Part shown: positions 1 to 9,080 of the stretch, piece by piece
How positions within the stretch are numbered: position 1 is the first letter of the stretch
Layout: the number at the start of each line of letters is the position of its first letter
DNA from: Fibrobacter succinogenes
Lineage (GTDB): Bacteria > Fibrobacterota > Fibrobacteria > Fibrobacterales > Fibrobacteraceae
NCBI GenBank assembly: GCA_902776765.1
Contig: CACYRP010000021.1
Coordinates: forward strand, 1-64,000
Direction: 5' to 3'
DNA: 64,000 nt
The notes under the pieces: model-generated
What the model was told of the DNA's origin: nothing
Database searches by the model: none
The model's input: the letters and a program-made list of their open reading frames with translations, nothing else
Made by a program: the position numbers and the translations under genes

Positions 1-516
1 GATGAGGCCCTTGTCGAAGCACTGCTTGAACACCCACCACACAGATTCCATGAAGTTCTTGTCCATGGTCTTGTAGCCCTTGTCGAAGTCCACCCAGCGG
101 CCCATGCGGCGCACGGTCTTCTTCCATTCGCTGGTGTACTTGAGCACCTTGCCGCGGCAGGTTTCGTTGAACTTGTCCACACCGAGCTTCTGGATTTCGG
201 CAACGCCAGCGAGACCGAGTTCGTTCTGAACGAGAGATTCAATCGGAAGGCCGTGGCAGTCCCAACCGAAACCGCGCGGAACCTTCTTGCCCTTCATGGT
301 CCAGTAACGCGGAACAATGTCCTTGATGGTACCGGCAAGCAAGTGACCGTAGTGCGGAAGGCCCGTTGCAAACGGAGGGCCATCGTAGAAGGTATAGGGT
401 TCAGTTTCCGGACGGGAGTCCAGCGACTTCTTGAACGATTCATCCTTATCCCACAAGCCGAGCACACGCTCTTCTATTTGCGGAAACGATTCTTCTTTCT
501 TTACTTCACGAAACAT
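1..516 (-). CDS. ileS: Isoleucyl-tRNA synthetase, N-terminal part (cut by window edge)
   Basis: The reading frame starts at ATG 516 and runs off the left edge, giving 172 codons. The translation begins [20 protein letters not shown] and contains [18 protein letters not shown], which holds the class I aminoacyl-tRNA synthetase HIGH signature as HYGH. It continues [13 protein letters not shown], the block typical of IleS. The enzyme charges tRNA-Ile in the cytoplasm and should be over 1000 residues, so most of it lies outside. A purine-rich CCGAGG lies about 8 bases before the ATG. No T-box-like leader is visible upstream. ValRS and LeuRS share the HIGH region, but the [14 protein letters not shown] form is that of IleS. 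Confidence 0.95.
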   Translation of the reverse strand, partial: MFREVKKEESFPQIEERVLGLWDKDESFKKSLDSRPETEPYTFYDGPPFATGLPHYGHLLAGTIKDIVPRYWTMKGKKVPRGFGWDCHGLPIESLVQNELGLAGVAEIQKLGVDKFNETCRGKVLKYTSEWKKTVRRMGRWVDFDKGYKTMDKNFMESVWWVFKQCFDKGLI

Positions 517-688
517 TTTTGAACCTCGGAAGGGTATTGCTAGACGAGAGACGAGCGGTTCGACAGGCTCACCGACCTTGTAAGATCCCTGCCTGCACTG
601 AGCATGGCCGAAGTGAGCTTGCCGAAGGGATTGCACAATCCATCGCCAACGCAACCTAACGTTAAATTTTCGGCGGTAAATTTAGAAA

Positions 689-749
689 CTTTTGCGTAAG
701 GCGAGTGAAGCGGGACTGTTTACAGGCCCATTTCCGAGCCTAGCAAAAG
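689..749. repeat. Structured dispersed element, family A, copy 1
   Basis: The outer arms CTTTTGC (689-695) and GCAAAAG (743-749) are complementary. Inside them are the conserved left block GTAAGGCGAGTGAAGC, an inner hairpin GGGACTGT-TT-ACAGGCCC, and the conserved right block ATTTCCGAGCCTAGC. The copy at 39385-39449 has the same conserved blocks but different arms and a different inner stem, each still paired. Confidence 0.7.
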
Positions 750-790
750 ACACTCAAAGAGTGTCAAAGGCGAGAGCAGCGGCAAAAGTG

Positions 791-840
791 TGCAAGGTGA
801 GAAAGCGCAAAAACTTGTTTTTGCATTTTCGAACCGCAGC
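791..840. repeat. Structured dispersed element, family A, degenerate copy
   Basis: The left block TGCAAGGTGAGAAAGC and right block ATTTTCGAACCGCAGC resemble those of the copies at 689 and 39385. Between them sits a perfect hairpin GCAAAAA-CTTG-TTTTTGC (807-824), unrelated in sequence to the inner stems of the other copies. Confidence 0.55.
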
Positions 841-1284
841 CACTTACGTCATAGACGTCAAACAACTTGTTGTTTTGACATTGCCGAGCCGAACTAAATG
901 CGCTCCGTAAGGAGCGCCAAGTAGAAAATTCCCCCTCCATTATCAAATCAATACATGAAAATCCAGCCAGCCAGAAGCTTGCCGCGCTTGTCATTTAGCG
1001 GAAGTTCTTCCGGTGCATATTCCAAATACAAACCCCAGGGATGATTCTTCACCAAGACCAAACATCGCACCGCCGCTAACGTTATACAAAATAAAAAACA
1101 TAACAATCCTTAAAAAAATTTGCCCGTTTTGGCCAAAATACCAAAAATAAAATTGCAATTCACGTAAAAATTTATCCTATTGTAATAAAATTATATATAT
1201 CTATTTACATATAAGACGGGAGCAGTGACACCACAACTTTCGACTTATGTAATAAAAGCGTTAGTCCATATTGGAATATCGAGC

Positions 1285-1327
1285 CTTTTTGTAAAACTTG
1301 AATTTACAAAAAGCCGTTTTGTATATT
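1285..1327 (+). promoter_or_regulatory. Promoter with overlapping palindrome for the MFS gene
   Basis: There is a perfect 11-bp inverted repeat, CTTTTTGTAAA (1285-1295) and TTTACAAAAAG (1303-1313), with a 7-base centre. A TTGAAT -35 candidate (1299-1304) straddles the centre and right arm. A TATATT -10 candidate (1322-1327) follows at 17 bp. The arrangement fits an operator overlapping the -35 region. No poly-T follows, so it does not look like a terminator. This palindrome differs from the 17-bp site of the xylan regulon. Confidence 0.55.
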
Positions 1328-1373
1328 GTACGCAACTTGAATGACAACCAAATTAAAAAAAAGAGGTAGGGAC

Positions 1374-2768
1374 ATGTCAACAGAAAATAATTATAACGTC
1401 GGACACGTCATTATGGTGACCCTATCCGCCGCCATCGGTGGATTCCTGTTCGGCTTTGACTCATCTGTTATCAACGGTGCCAATGTGGCGCTTAAAGGCT
1501 ATTTCAACTGCAACGACATGCAGCTTGGGCTTGCAGTTTCTCTCGCTTTGATTGGCGCTGCCGTCGGTGCCTATTTTGCAGGTCGCTTGGCCGATAAATT
1601 TGGACGTGTGCGTTGTATGATTGCCGCGTCCATTCTTTTCTTTGTCAGTGCAATCGGCTCTGGCCTTCCGTTCACCATCTATGACTTTATCGCATGGCGT
1701 GTCATTGGCGGTGTCGGTATTGGCGTGGCATCCATCATCGCTCCGATTTACATTGCCGAAACTTCTCCGGCACACTTGCGTGGGCGTCTCGGCTCCATGC
1801 AGCAGTTCGCCATCGTTATCGGTATTTTCGTGGCACTACTTTCTAACTACATCATCGTCCGCATTTCAGGTTCTGCAAGCAACTTGATTATGGGAGTCCA
1901 TGCATGGAAAGTGATGTTCTGGGTCGAAGCCGTTCCGGCACTCATTTACGGCATCGCCGCTTGGCAGCTCCCGGAATCTCCGCGCTACCTCGTAAGCAAG
2001 GGCTTAATGAAAGAAGCCAAAAGCGTTCTCTCATTGCTTTCTAGTTCAGGCATCGAAGAAAAGGCAAAAGAAATCCAGGATTCCTTCAAGACCACGAAGC
2101 CGGCTATACTTTCGGACCTTCTTGAAACTGTCGCTGGCAAAAAGCGCATCGCCCCGATCGTTTGGGCAGGCCTTGGGCTTGCCATTCTCCAGCAGTTTGT
2201 CGGTATCAACGTCATCTTCTATTACGGTTCCATGCTTTGGCAGAGTGTTGGCTTTGGCGAAAGCGACGCTTTCTTCACCAGCATGATCTCTAGCGCTATC
2301 AACCTGACCATGACTATCGCAGCTATTCTCCTTATCGATAAGATTGGTCGTAAGCCGCTTTTGCTCATCGGTTCTGCCGGCATGACCATTACACTTGGAG
2401 CTCTAGCCCTCTGCTTCATGTTCGGTTCTGACGCAAGCGGTAATTTGGGAGCCAACAGCGGCATCGTGGCACTCGTCGCCGCCAACCTCTACGTGACCTT
2501 CTTCGCTGCAACTTGGGGACCGGTGATGTGGGTGATGCTTGGCGAAATGTTCAACAACCGCATTCGCGCTGTGGCAATTTCCGTTTGCGGCCTTGCACAA
2601 TGGGGTGCAAACTTCCTTGTTAGCTGGTCGTTCCCGGTGCTCGTTGGCGAACACGGAATCGGTATTGGCCCGACCTACTTAATTTACACCTCTTTCGCAG
2701 CCATAAGCTTTGTATTCGTCGCTAAACTGGTGCACGAAACCAAGGGCAAGGCGCTCGAATCGATGTAA
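1374..2768 (+). CDS. MFS sugar:proton symporter (sugar porter family)
   Basis: A 464-residue inner-membrane protein with about 12 hydrophobic segments. It has the sugar-porter signatures: GRLADKFGR in the loop after segment 2, PESPRYL at the end of the first half, QQFVGINVIFYYG in segment 7, a matching DKIGRKPLL in the second half, and ETKGKALE at the C terminus. The family (XylE, GlcP, GalP) imports hexoses or pentoses with protons. The exact sugar cannot be read from sequence. I chose ATG 1374 because AGAGGTAGGG lies directly upstream; an in-frame ATG at 1341 has no ribosome site. It is likely transcribed alone from the promoter at 1285-1327 and ends before a strong terminator. It is a candidate importer for sugars released by the enzymes further along, but no shared control site was seen. 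Confidence 0.9.
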   Translation: MSTENNYNVGHVIMVTLSAAIGGFLFGFDSSVINGANVALKGYFNCNDMQLGLAVSLALIGAAVGAYFAGRLADKFGRVRCMIAASILFFVSAIGSGLPFTIYDFIAWRVIGGVGIGVASIIAPIYIAETSPAHLRGRLGSMQQFAIVIGIFVALLSNYIIVRISGSASNLIMGVHAWKVMFWVEAVPALIYGIAAWQLPESPRYLVSKGLMKEAKSVLSLLSSSGIEEKAKEIQDSFKTTKPAILSDLLETVAGKKRIAPIVWAGLGLAILQQFVGINVIFYYGSMLWQSVGFGESDAFFTSMISSAINLTMTIAAILLIDKIGRKPLLLIGSAGMTITLGALALCFMFGSDASGNLGANSGIVALVAANLYVTFFAATWGPVMWVMLGEMFNNRIRAVAISVCGLAQWGANFLVSWSFPVLVGEHGIGIGPTYLIYTSFAAISFVFVAKLVHETKGKALESM

Positions 2769-2793
2769 TTCAAATAATCAATCTATAGAAATC

Positions 2794-2821
2794 GTCCCGG
2801 TTTTTCCGGGACATTTTTTTT
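2794..2821 (+). terminator. Rho-independent terminator after the MFS gene
   Basis: The stem GTCCCGG-TTTTT-CCGGGAC is followed by A and a run of eight T, 25 bases after the MFS stop codon. Confidence 0.9.
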
Positions 2822-2932
2822 GCGGAAAAACACATTTTCCATTTTTAGAAGAGAGCCTTACAACTTGTAATATCATAAAAAAGACCTTTTTTGGAGAAAA
2901 AGGCTATTTTTTCATTGTGAGGGGAATAATTC

Positions 2933-4192
2933 ATGTATTACAAAAAGAGAAATATGTCCTGGAGAATCACCCTGGCAAGCATCCTCACTTTGGGGATTAT
3001 AGGTTCTAGTATGGCAGCCCCTATTAAAACTGTACCTTGGAACGGCCACATTGGAGCCGTATCTTTCACTTTTGATGACGCTCTCGAAACACAAGTACTT
3101 AACTTAAAGCCTCTGCTAGACGCAATGCCGGATGTCCATGTGACTTTTTTTTTAACGGCATACCAAAGCCGTTTATACGAAAATGCCTCTTTATTTGCTG
3201 CAATAGCAAACACCGGTAACGAAATCGGCAACCATTCCGTAACACACTGGCACCTGACTCAAGAGACCGACACCGAACTTGAAGACGATGTCATCAACTT
3301 CGCAGACACCCTCGAATCCATCCTTACAAAACATGGCGTCGACATTCAAGTGACATCATTCGCTACCCCATTCTGCGAAAACAATGACTACGTAAAAAAG
3401 TTCATCAACAAACGACATTTTATCAATCGCGACGGCGGTCTTGACGGCAGAAACTATTGGAACACCGAACCGGATTGGATGACCATGAAAGCAAAGGTCT
3501 GGACACGCGATGGCACTACCGTCAAAGAAATGCTCACGGCACTCGATACCGCCGCAAACATCGGAATATCCAATAACACCAATCCTTCGGAAGCACAAAT
3601 AACCGAAGGTTCTTGGGTCATTTTTTTACAGCATGACGTTTCTAAAGACTCGCAAAACATTTACGCCATCAATCCCGACGACATCAGGGCTCTTTTCCAG
3701 CGGGCTGTCCAGAACAAGCTCTGGGCAGCACCATTTGGAACTGTAGGCGCCTACTATCGCGCCCACTTCGCTTTCGACAATGCAACAATGACCAAAATAG
3801 ATGGTGGCTATAGCTTACAATGGGACATTCCCCACAAGCATATGCCTAAAAGCGTTCCGCTCCGCGTACGCCTTGACACAACCCGCATCGGGAGCAAAAC
3901 GACTATCGAACAAGACGGCAAGAACATCCTCCCCGAAAGCGATGGCACCTACATTATCGAGTTCATGTCGCAAAGTCTGATACTGCGCAATACAGGAGAA
4001 GTTTCGCTCCCCAAAGCATCAAAGATCAAGCAAAATACAAAAGGCTACAAATTCTCATTGTATAATTTGAACGGGAAACCGCTTGGGATGGTAAAGGATT
4101 TTGCAGTTCCAGAAAACTACCCGAAAGGCATTTACTTGATTCGCGCAGAATCAAATGGAAAGCCTACAATCACGAAGAAAGTGGTTAAATAA
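2933..4192 (+). CDS. Secreted polysaccharide deacetylase (NodB/CE4-like)
   Basis: 419 residues with a signal peptide (hydrophobic core about residues 11-28, ending SSMAAP). The NodB homology domain shows motif 1 as SFTFDDA (D48, D49) and motif 2 as HSVTH (H101, H105), which are the catalytic base and the metal ligands of the CE4 family. The family removes acetyl groups from chitin, peptidoglycan or xylan; the substrate here is open. The C-terminal part (about 340-419) contains YKFSLYNLNGKPLGMV and GIYLIRAES, like the C-terminal modules of the CAZymes in this window, which suggests the same export or surface-attachment route. ATG 2933 follows GAGGGG with 9 bases between. It shares a terminator with the convergent GH8 gene. 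Confidence 0.85.
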   Translation: MYYKKRNMSWRITLASILTLGIIGSSMAAPIKTVPWNGHIGAVSFTFDDALETQVLNLKPLLDAMPDVHVTFFLTAYQSRLYENASLFAAIANTGNEIGNHSVTHWHLTQETDTELEDDVINFADTLESILTKHGVDIQVTSFATPFCENNDYVKKFINKRHFINRDGGLDGRNYWNTEPDWMTMKAKVWTRDGTTVKEMLTALDTAANIGISNNTNPSEAQITEGSWVIFLQHDVSKDSQNIYAINPDDIRALFQRAVQNKLWAAPFGTVGAYYRAHFAFDNATMTKIDGGYSLQWDIPHKHMPKSVPLRVRLDTTRIGSKTTIEQDGKNILPESDGTYIIEFMSQSLILRNTGEVSLPKASKIKQNTKGYKFSLYNLNGKPLGMVKDFAVPENYPKGIYLIRAESNGKPTITKKVVK

Positions 4193-4219
4193 AACCGACA
4201 ATAAAGCGATAGAAATACA

Positions 4220-4246
4220 AAAAGCCGAGGCGATGCCTCGGCTTTT
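4220..4246. terminator. Bidirectional terminator
   Basis: The stem AAAAGCCGAGGC-GAT-GCCTCGGCTTTT lies between the converging stop codons at 4192 (plus) and 4270 (minus). It has T runs on both strands. Confidence 0.9.
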
Positions 4247-4269
4247 GCAATTTCTTTTTCTAACGCGGA

Positions 4270-6462
4270 TTACTTCACGTTGACGCGGTTCATTTCGGAA
4301 CCAACGCGAACGATGTAGGAACCAGCAGTCGGAACGGCAACTGTCAAGTTGCTGCTCATCAGCATGCCACCAGCAATAGCCTTGCCCTGCATGTTATAGA
4401 CTGCAAACACGTTACCGGCCTTAGCACCATTGATTTCAAGCTTCATGCCGTTTGCGCGAACGCTGAAGCTCGGAGCAAAGGAAACCTTGTAGAGGCTGAC
4501 CGGCTTGATTTCAATGCCAGTGAGCTTGACCGGATCAATAGCGGTCTTGTTTGCATCGAGGAATTCGACAGCCTTGATGGAAATTTCACCAATACCGCCC
4601 TTGGCATCCTTGACTTCCCACTTGAAGCCCTTGATGCAGGCGAGAATTTCATTGCCTTCCGGAGCATTGTTCTTGCTAACCCAGTCAAGAATAGTGATTT
4701 CCTTGCCGTTACCTCTACCGTCACCCAAGCCCAAGAAGCCGTATTCATACGGAGTCATGTCATAAGTCACAGCTTCATAATCTGCGGAATTGTCAACATA
4801 GATACCCGGTTCAGAACCAGCACCTGCGTTTTCAACTTTATTCTTTTCGTTTTCATCGGTAATGGTATTGAGGACAGCCATGCGGATCGGGCCAGAGCTC
4901 TTAGCCGTCACGCGGACATACTTGATGCCAAGTTCTTCGAAGTTAACACCGCAGCTACCGTCATTCTTGCATTCGTCCTTCTTGAAGGAAACGGCAATAC
5001 CAGCAGACGGATACTTGAGGAGACCAGCCTTAGCCTTTTCTTCAGTCCATTCCGGTTCTGCACCGATTTCCATGGAAGCACGAGCGATGATAGTACCATC
5101 TTCCATCTTGTAAAGCGGAGAATCGCCAGAGTCCGGAACCATCTTGGTACCGATACCGAGCTTGTCGTGATAAGCACCCCAGTTCCAGAGACCAGAAACA
5201 CCAACAGTCGTATCACCGAATGCCAAGTGTTCACCATCGCCTTCCTTGATGGACGGAGCCTTGGTCGGATCCGGTGTGAACTTTTCAAAGCCACTCAAGT
5301 TATAGAGGTTCGGCATGTTACCCGTCACGAGGAGGAGGTAGAGCATGTTCAAGGTAGCCGGATAGTACTTTTCACCAGCAAGGGAACCTTCACCGCAACC
5401 CTGAGCGGTAGCGCAGCTTGTCTTTTCCTTAAGAACCTTGTAAACCGTACCAAGATAGGTCTTAGAAGCATCGTCATCAAAAGAAGACGTTGCAAGGCCG
5501 AGGCCACCGGAGAACGTAGAGGAAACAAAGTTACGCTTTGTGCTTTTATCAACAAGGTATTCATTGCCGACGTACTTATAACCGGAGTTCACACCACTAG
5601 CAGTGCGGGTTTCCGGAATAAGCCAGTTAACCACTTTCTTGTTGAAAGCCTGTGCCTTGGTATCGCCATACCAGTAATAAGCCCAAGCCATGCGCCACGG
5701 AGTACGGGCAGCATCGTCATAGAAACCGATGTCGTTGGAAACTGCTGCAGCAGTCAAAGTCGGCTTGTGATCACCCCAGCTGCACCAATCCGGAACAAGA
5801 CCGGTCTTAGAGTCCTGGCAAGCGTTCAAGTCAGTATAAGCCTGAGAAATGACACTCGACCAAGAACCACCAGCAACGTCCTGGAAAAGCTGGAAGTTTG
5901 CCGTAGTGGAATAACTCGGGTTGAAACCGTCGTTCCACTGGTTACCCGGATTAATCTTATTGCTCTTAATATCATTGGTAGAGATCCAAGAGATAAGACC
6001 CTTACCGGCATCCAAGTAGGAATTGTTGTTCCACTGCTTGGAAGCCATCACGAGAGCGAGGGCTGCGTCAAAGTCAGCGTCAGAAGCAGTACCCGTACCG
6101 CCACTGCAGCCGATACGCCAGTTCATACCGCCATTGGAGCCAACAGAATTAGAAGTCCAAGTATTGTAGAGCTTCTTAAAGACTTCTTCGTCGTCCATAT
6201 AGACGGAAATCAACATACCGTATGCGATAGCTTCGGAAACGGTAGAGCAAATTCCTTCAGGTGCATAAACCCAGCCCTGGGATGCATCGTACCAAGCAGC
6301 CTTCCAAGTCTGGTAGTGTTGCTTAATCATGTCCGTATCGGCATATTCAATGATATTGCCGTGCGGATACTTCATGTTCTGCGGGAACGGGTACTTACCC
6401 GCGAAGGCTGTCACTGCAGTTACAGCAGCAAGGCCAAACATAACTTTTACCAAATTCTTCAT
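4270..6462 (-). CDS. Secreted GH8 glycanase (endoglucanase/xylanase type)
   Basis: 730 residues with a signal peptide (cleavage near TAFAG, residue 21). Residues about 24-400 match GH8. TVSEAIAYGM carries the expected general acid (E77), and ASDADFDAALAL (about 126-135) matches the conserved ATDAD block. GH8 enzymes cut beta-1,4 glucan, xylan or chitosan with inversion; which of these applies is not decidable here. Residues about 420-650 form a further beta-rich region that I cannot assign, possibly a carbohydrate-binding sandwich. The C-terminal part (FAVYNMQGKAIAGG, then AGSYIVRVGSEMNRVNVK) is a Fibrobacter-type sorting or attachment module. There is no CBM6. ATG 6462 follows AAAGGAATTCAT. 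A degenerate copy of the regulon palindrome lies upstream. Confidence 0.88.
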   Translation of the reverse strand: MKNLVKVMFGLAAVTAVTAFAGKYPFPQNMKYPHGNIIEYADTDMIKQHYQTWKAAWYDASQGWVYAPEGICSTVSEAIAYGMLISVYMDDEEVFKKLYNTWTSNSVGSNGGMNWRIGCSGGTGTASDADFDAALALVMASKQWNNNSYLDAGKGLISWISTNDIKSNKINPGNQWNDGFNPSYSTTANFQLFQDVAGGSWSSVISQAYTDLNACQDSKTGLVPDWCSWGDHKPTLTAAAVSNDIGFYDDAARTPWRMAWAYYWYGDTKAQAFNKKVVNWLIPETRTASGVNSGYKYVGNEYLVDKSTKRNFVSSTFSGGLGLATSSFDDDASKTYLGTVYKVLKEKTSCATAQGCGEGSLAGEKYYPATLNMLYLLLVTGNMPNLYNLSGFEKFTPDPTKAPSIKEGDGEHLAFGDTTVGVSGLWNWGAYHDKLGIGTKMVPDSGDSPLYKMEDGTIIARASMEIGAEPEWTEEKAKAGLLKYPSAGIAVSFKKDECKNDGSCGVNFEELGIKYVRVTAKSSGPIRMAVLNTITDENEKNKVENAGAGSEPGIYVDNSADYEAVTYDMTPYEYGFLGLGDGRGNGKEITILDWVSKNNAPEGNEILACIKGFKWEVKDAKGGIGEISIKAVEFLDANKTAIDPVKLTGIEIKPVSLYKVSFAPSFSVRANGMKLEINGAKAGNVFAVYNMQGKAIAGGMLMSSNLTVAVPTAGSYIVRVGSEMNRVNVK

Positions 6463-6502
6463 ATGAATTCCTTTTTAAAAAAAAGATTTCACCCATCCAA
6501 TA

Positions 6503-6570
6503 TAAAAGATAGTTTGATAGTGTAATAAAAATCAACCCTTCTTTTGTAAAAGGATTGACATAATGCGTGA
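6503..6570 (-). promoter_or_regulatory. Promoter element plus degenerate regulon palindrome (GH8)
   Basis: On the coding strand TATCTTTTA (6503-6511) is the promoter-like element. The 17-mer ATTGACATAATGCGTGA (6554-6570) keeps the left half-site of the regulon palindrome; the right half is poor. The spacing is the same 42 bases seen at the better sites, which is why I list it. Confidence 0.45.
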
Positions 6571-6606
6571 AATCACAAAAAAGTGTTCTTAAAACGTTCC
6601 TGCACG

Positions 6607-8871
6607 CTAAGTTTCGTTAACTTTTCTTTGCATTAAAGCATTCATCGTTTCCAGAACTTTCGCGACCACGAATGGTTTCGACAAATGATCGTCCATTCCG
6701 GCATCAAGAGATTTTTGACGGTCCTCTTCAAAGGCATTCGCAGACAAAGCGATAATGGGGATTTTGGCATCCGGATAAATCTTTCGAATAGCCTTTGTCG
6801 CTTCGTAACCATCCATGACAGGCATCTGCACATCCATCAGAATGCAGTCATAAAAATCCGGAGAATGTTCACGAACTCGGGTCACGGCTTCGAGTCCATT
6901 TTCGGCCATGTCCACTGTCATTTCGGCATCTTGCAAAAAGTCTTGAGCAACTTCCCTATTGAATTCGTTATCCTCGACAAGCAATATGTGCTTGCCTTTC
7001 AAAAAATCACCGTCATCCGCTGCGTTATTTTCGCCATGATCCAACGCGACATCTTTTTCCGTTGCAATCTTGAGCTGTACACGCACATGGACTGTCGTTC
7101 CAAGTCCAACTTCACTTTGGATATTGATTTCGGCACCAATCATATCGGCAAGCCGTTTTACAATGGCCATGCCAAGCCCAGTTCCCTGTAGCCTGCTTTG
7201 CGTCGAATTTTGTTCACGGGAAAATTCTTCATAAACGTGTTCCAAAAAAGCCTTGGACATACCAAGCCCATTATCGCTAACCTCAAAGTCAAATACGGTG
7301 TAACCGTCCTCTTGGCAAGGCAACTCTTCTATCGTAAAAACAACGCGCCCACCGTAAGTCGTGAACTTTTGTGCATTCGATATAATGTTGTACAAAATTT
7401 GGCGAAGGCTATTCACATTGGCCATGACGAATTTATTCTTAACCGAAGAAAAGTCCCAAATAAACGAAAGATTCTTTTGGGTCATCATAGGGACAAAACT
7501 TTCGCAAAGCTCCGTCATGCAAGAGGTCAAATTCACCACGCGTTCCTTGACCAACATTTGGCCAGATTCAATCCTTGCCATGTCTAGCACTTCGTCAATC
7601 ATCTGGAGCAAATAGCCCCCCGATATGCGGATTTTCCTGAGCGCATCCTGTACATCAACACTGTTTGTGATATGGCGTTCCGCGCGGTCCGCATAGCCAA
7701 TAATGGCATTCATCGGCGTTCGAATATCGTGACTCATGTTGAGGAGGAATTTGGACTTCGCTTCTTTAGCTTCGGCGGCAAACGCATTTGCCTCGCGCAA
7801 TTTATAGGTCAATTCATCTTGGCGATTTTTCAACTTACGCCTGAAAGCAAGCCACACAAGGGATGCAATCAGGGTTATTCCCAAAAATGCAAAGAACGAC
7901 CCAAATACAACGGCGATGCGAGAATGTTCTTGCAGCAGTTCGCCCGAGTAATTAGGCATGCGGAACCCGGCATACTTGGTCACCTTTGCGCGGACCGTCT
8001 TTGGTGATAGCGCTAAGACGCCCTTCGTCAAGATAGAAGCTAGTTCACGCGGAGAATTTTTCGGCACGGCAATACACATTCCATACAACAAACTATCGTA
8101 CCCCGCAAGGACTTGTTCATGCAAATATTGCGGAGTAAACACCCATGAATTATCGCCACCTTCCATATCATAGCGGCCATCAAGTACAATGAGCGGCTTC
8201 TTCGTATTGTGGCTTATAACAAATTCATACTTCAAGCCATTGTGCAGCGCAATTTCAGAAAAGATGTCCAACAGGATTCCTTTCGGGATTCCATTATCGA
8301 TGTAAGCATACGGGAACACGGCATTACGGACACTCACCTTGAGCATGCGATCTGCACTGCGGAATTCCTGCAAATACTTGCGTTCGCGGTCGGTAAGTAC
8401 AGATACATCCAGAACATCGTCACCGAAGTACTTGCGATACATCTGATTTTTCCAATTCGGTTCCGTCAAGTCCATCTGGTTGATGGCATAGTCGATTTCG
8501 TGCAGCAATGTTGAATCCGATTTTCGGACGACGATATATTCGGAATTCATGCTTACAGGCAGCGAGAATGCAAATAAGTTCACCAACTCTTTTGATTTAT
8601 TCAATGGCAAAACGATATCGACATCGCCATTGACGAGCATGCGCAACATATCATCACGGGTTCTGTTGCGGAAAACATATTCAAAGTTCAAATTTGCATA
8701 GCGGGACATTCGACGAAACAATTCGTAACCATAGCCATCTTTTTCACCATTGTCGGAAATTTCATGGTAGCCGGAATTAGCGAAAAAGCCCACTTTAACT
8801 TTCTGTGGACCCGCGTAGGCAAATTCCCCTAGCATCATCAAGAGCAAAAAAATGAAGATTTTTGCACACAT
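6607..8871 (-). CDS. Hybrid sensor histidine kinase with periplasmic solute-binding-like sensor
   Basis: 754 residues. A signal or anchor segment (1-20) precedes two regions like extracellular solute-binding proteins of family 3 (about 24-125 and 175-275). These are followed by a membrane helix (about 320-343), a short coiled coil, and the HisKA domain with SHDIRTPMNAIIGY (H381). The HATPase domain has NGLGMS and GTGLGMAIV motifs. A C-terminal receiver (about 625-745) has ILLVEDNEF and MDVQMPVMDG, the Asp being the phospho-acceptor. It probably senses a small ligand in the periplasm and passes phosphate to its own receiver, then to an HPt protein. I chose ATG 8871 because GGCAGGA lies 9 bases upstream; the longer frame starts at a TTG. 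It is divergent from the HD-GYP gene at 9081. Confidence 0.9.
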   Translation of the reverse strand: MCAKIFIFLLLMMLGEFAYAGPQKVKVGFFANSGYHEISDNGEKDGYGYELFRRMSRYANLNFEYVFRNRTRDDMLRMLVNGDVDIVLPLNKSKELVNLFAFSLPVSMNSEYIVVRKSDSTLLHEIDYAINQMDLTEPNWKNQMYRKYFGDDVLDVSVLTDRERKYLQEFRSADRMLKVSVRNAVFPYAYIDNGIPKGILLDIFSEIALHNGLKYEFVISHNTKKPLIVLDGRYDMEGGDNSWVFTPQYLHEQVLAGYDSLLYGMCIAVPKNSPRELASILTKGVLALSPKTVRAKVTKYAGFRMPNYSGELLQEHSRIAVVFGSFFAFLGITLIASLVWLAFRRKLKNRQDELTYKLREANAFAAEAKEAKSKFLLNMSHDIRTPMNAIIGYADRAERHITNSVDVQDALRKIRISGGYLLQMIDEVLDMARIESGQMLVKERVVNLTSCMTELCESFVPMMTQKNLSFIWDFSSVKNKFVMANVNSLRQILYNIISNAQKFTTYGGRVVFTIEELPCQEDGYTVFDFEVSDNGLGMSKAFLEHVYEEFSREQNSTQSRLQGTGLGMAIVKRLADMIGAEINIQSEVGLGTTVHVRVQLKIATEKDVALDHGENNAADDGDFLKGKHILLVEDNEFNREVAQDFLQDAEMTVDMAENGLEAVTRVREHSPDFYDCILMDVQMPVMDGYEATKAIRKIYPDAKIPIIALSANAFEEDRQKSLDAGMDDHLSKPFVVAKVLETMNALMQRKVNET

Positions 8872-9080
8872 AAGCAAACATCCTGCCAAACAATCTTACA
8901 TTTATATTACAAAAACATATACAATTTTAATATAATTGGCAATATTGAACATTTTAGCACAATAACAGGCCTGTGATAGCGAGCAATAAATTTACAGAAG
9001 TTACATTTTTCTTACGCAAAATGTTCAAAATTATATACATTTAATATGCATTGTATTTGGGATTTAAAGGAATCGCGTTT

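Larger units (their letters stand above)
517..1284. other. Long non-coding stretch with hairpin repeats
   Basis: No open frame here has coding character. The stretch begins with a segment containing GTTCGACAGGCTCACCGACC (about 558-578). It then holds a chain of hairpins: the structured element at 689-749, a perfect 7-bp stem GACACTC-AAA-GAGTGTC around 750-766, a second related element near 791-840, and a further stem GTCAAA.CAAC-TT-GTTG.TTTTGAC around 858-880 followed by a GCCGAGCC motif. From about 1080 the sequence becomes very AT-rich. No tRNA-like cloverleaf was seen. Confidence 0.6.

Noticed and set aside
517..1284. tRNA or riboswitch upstream of ileS
   Set aside because: No cloverleaf or T-box-like core was seen. 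The hairpins belong to repeat families also found elsewhere in the window.
2821..2932. Regulon palindrome before the polysaccharide deacetylase gene
   Set aside because: The leader is AT-rich but holds no match to either half-site with the required spacing.
8872..9080. TTG-initiated extensions of the kinase (to 8889) and the HD-GYP gene (from 9051)
   Set aside because: Each gene has a downstream ATG with a clear ribosome site. The extensions add residues outside the conserved folds.
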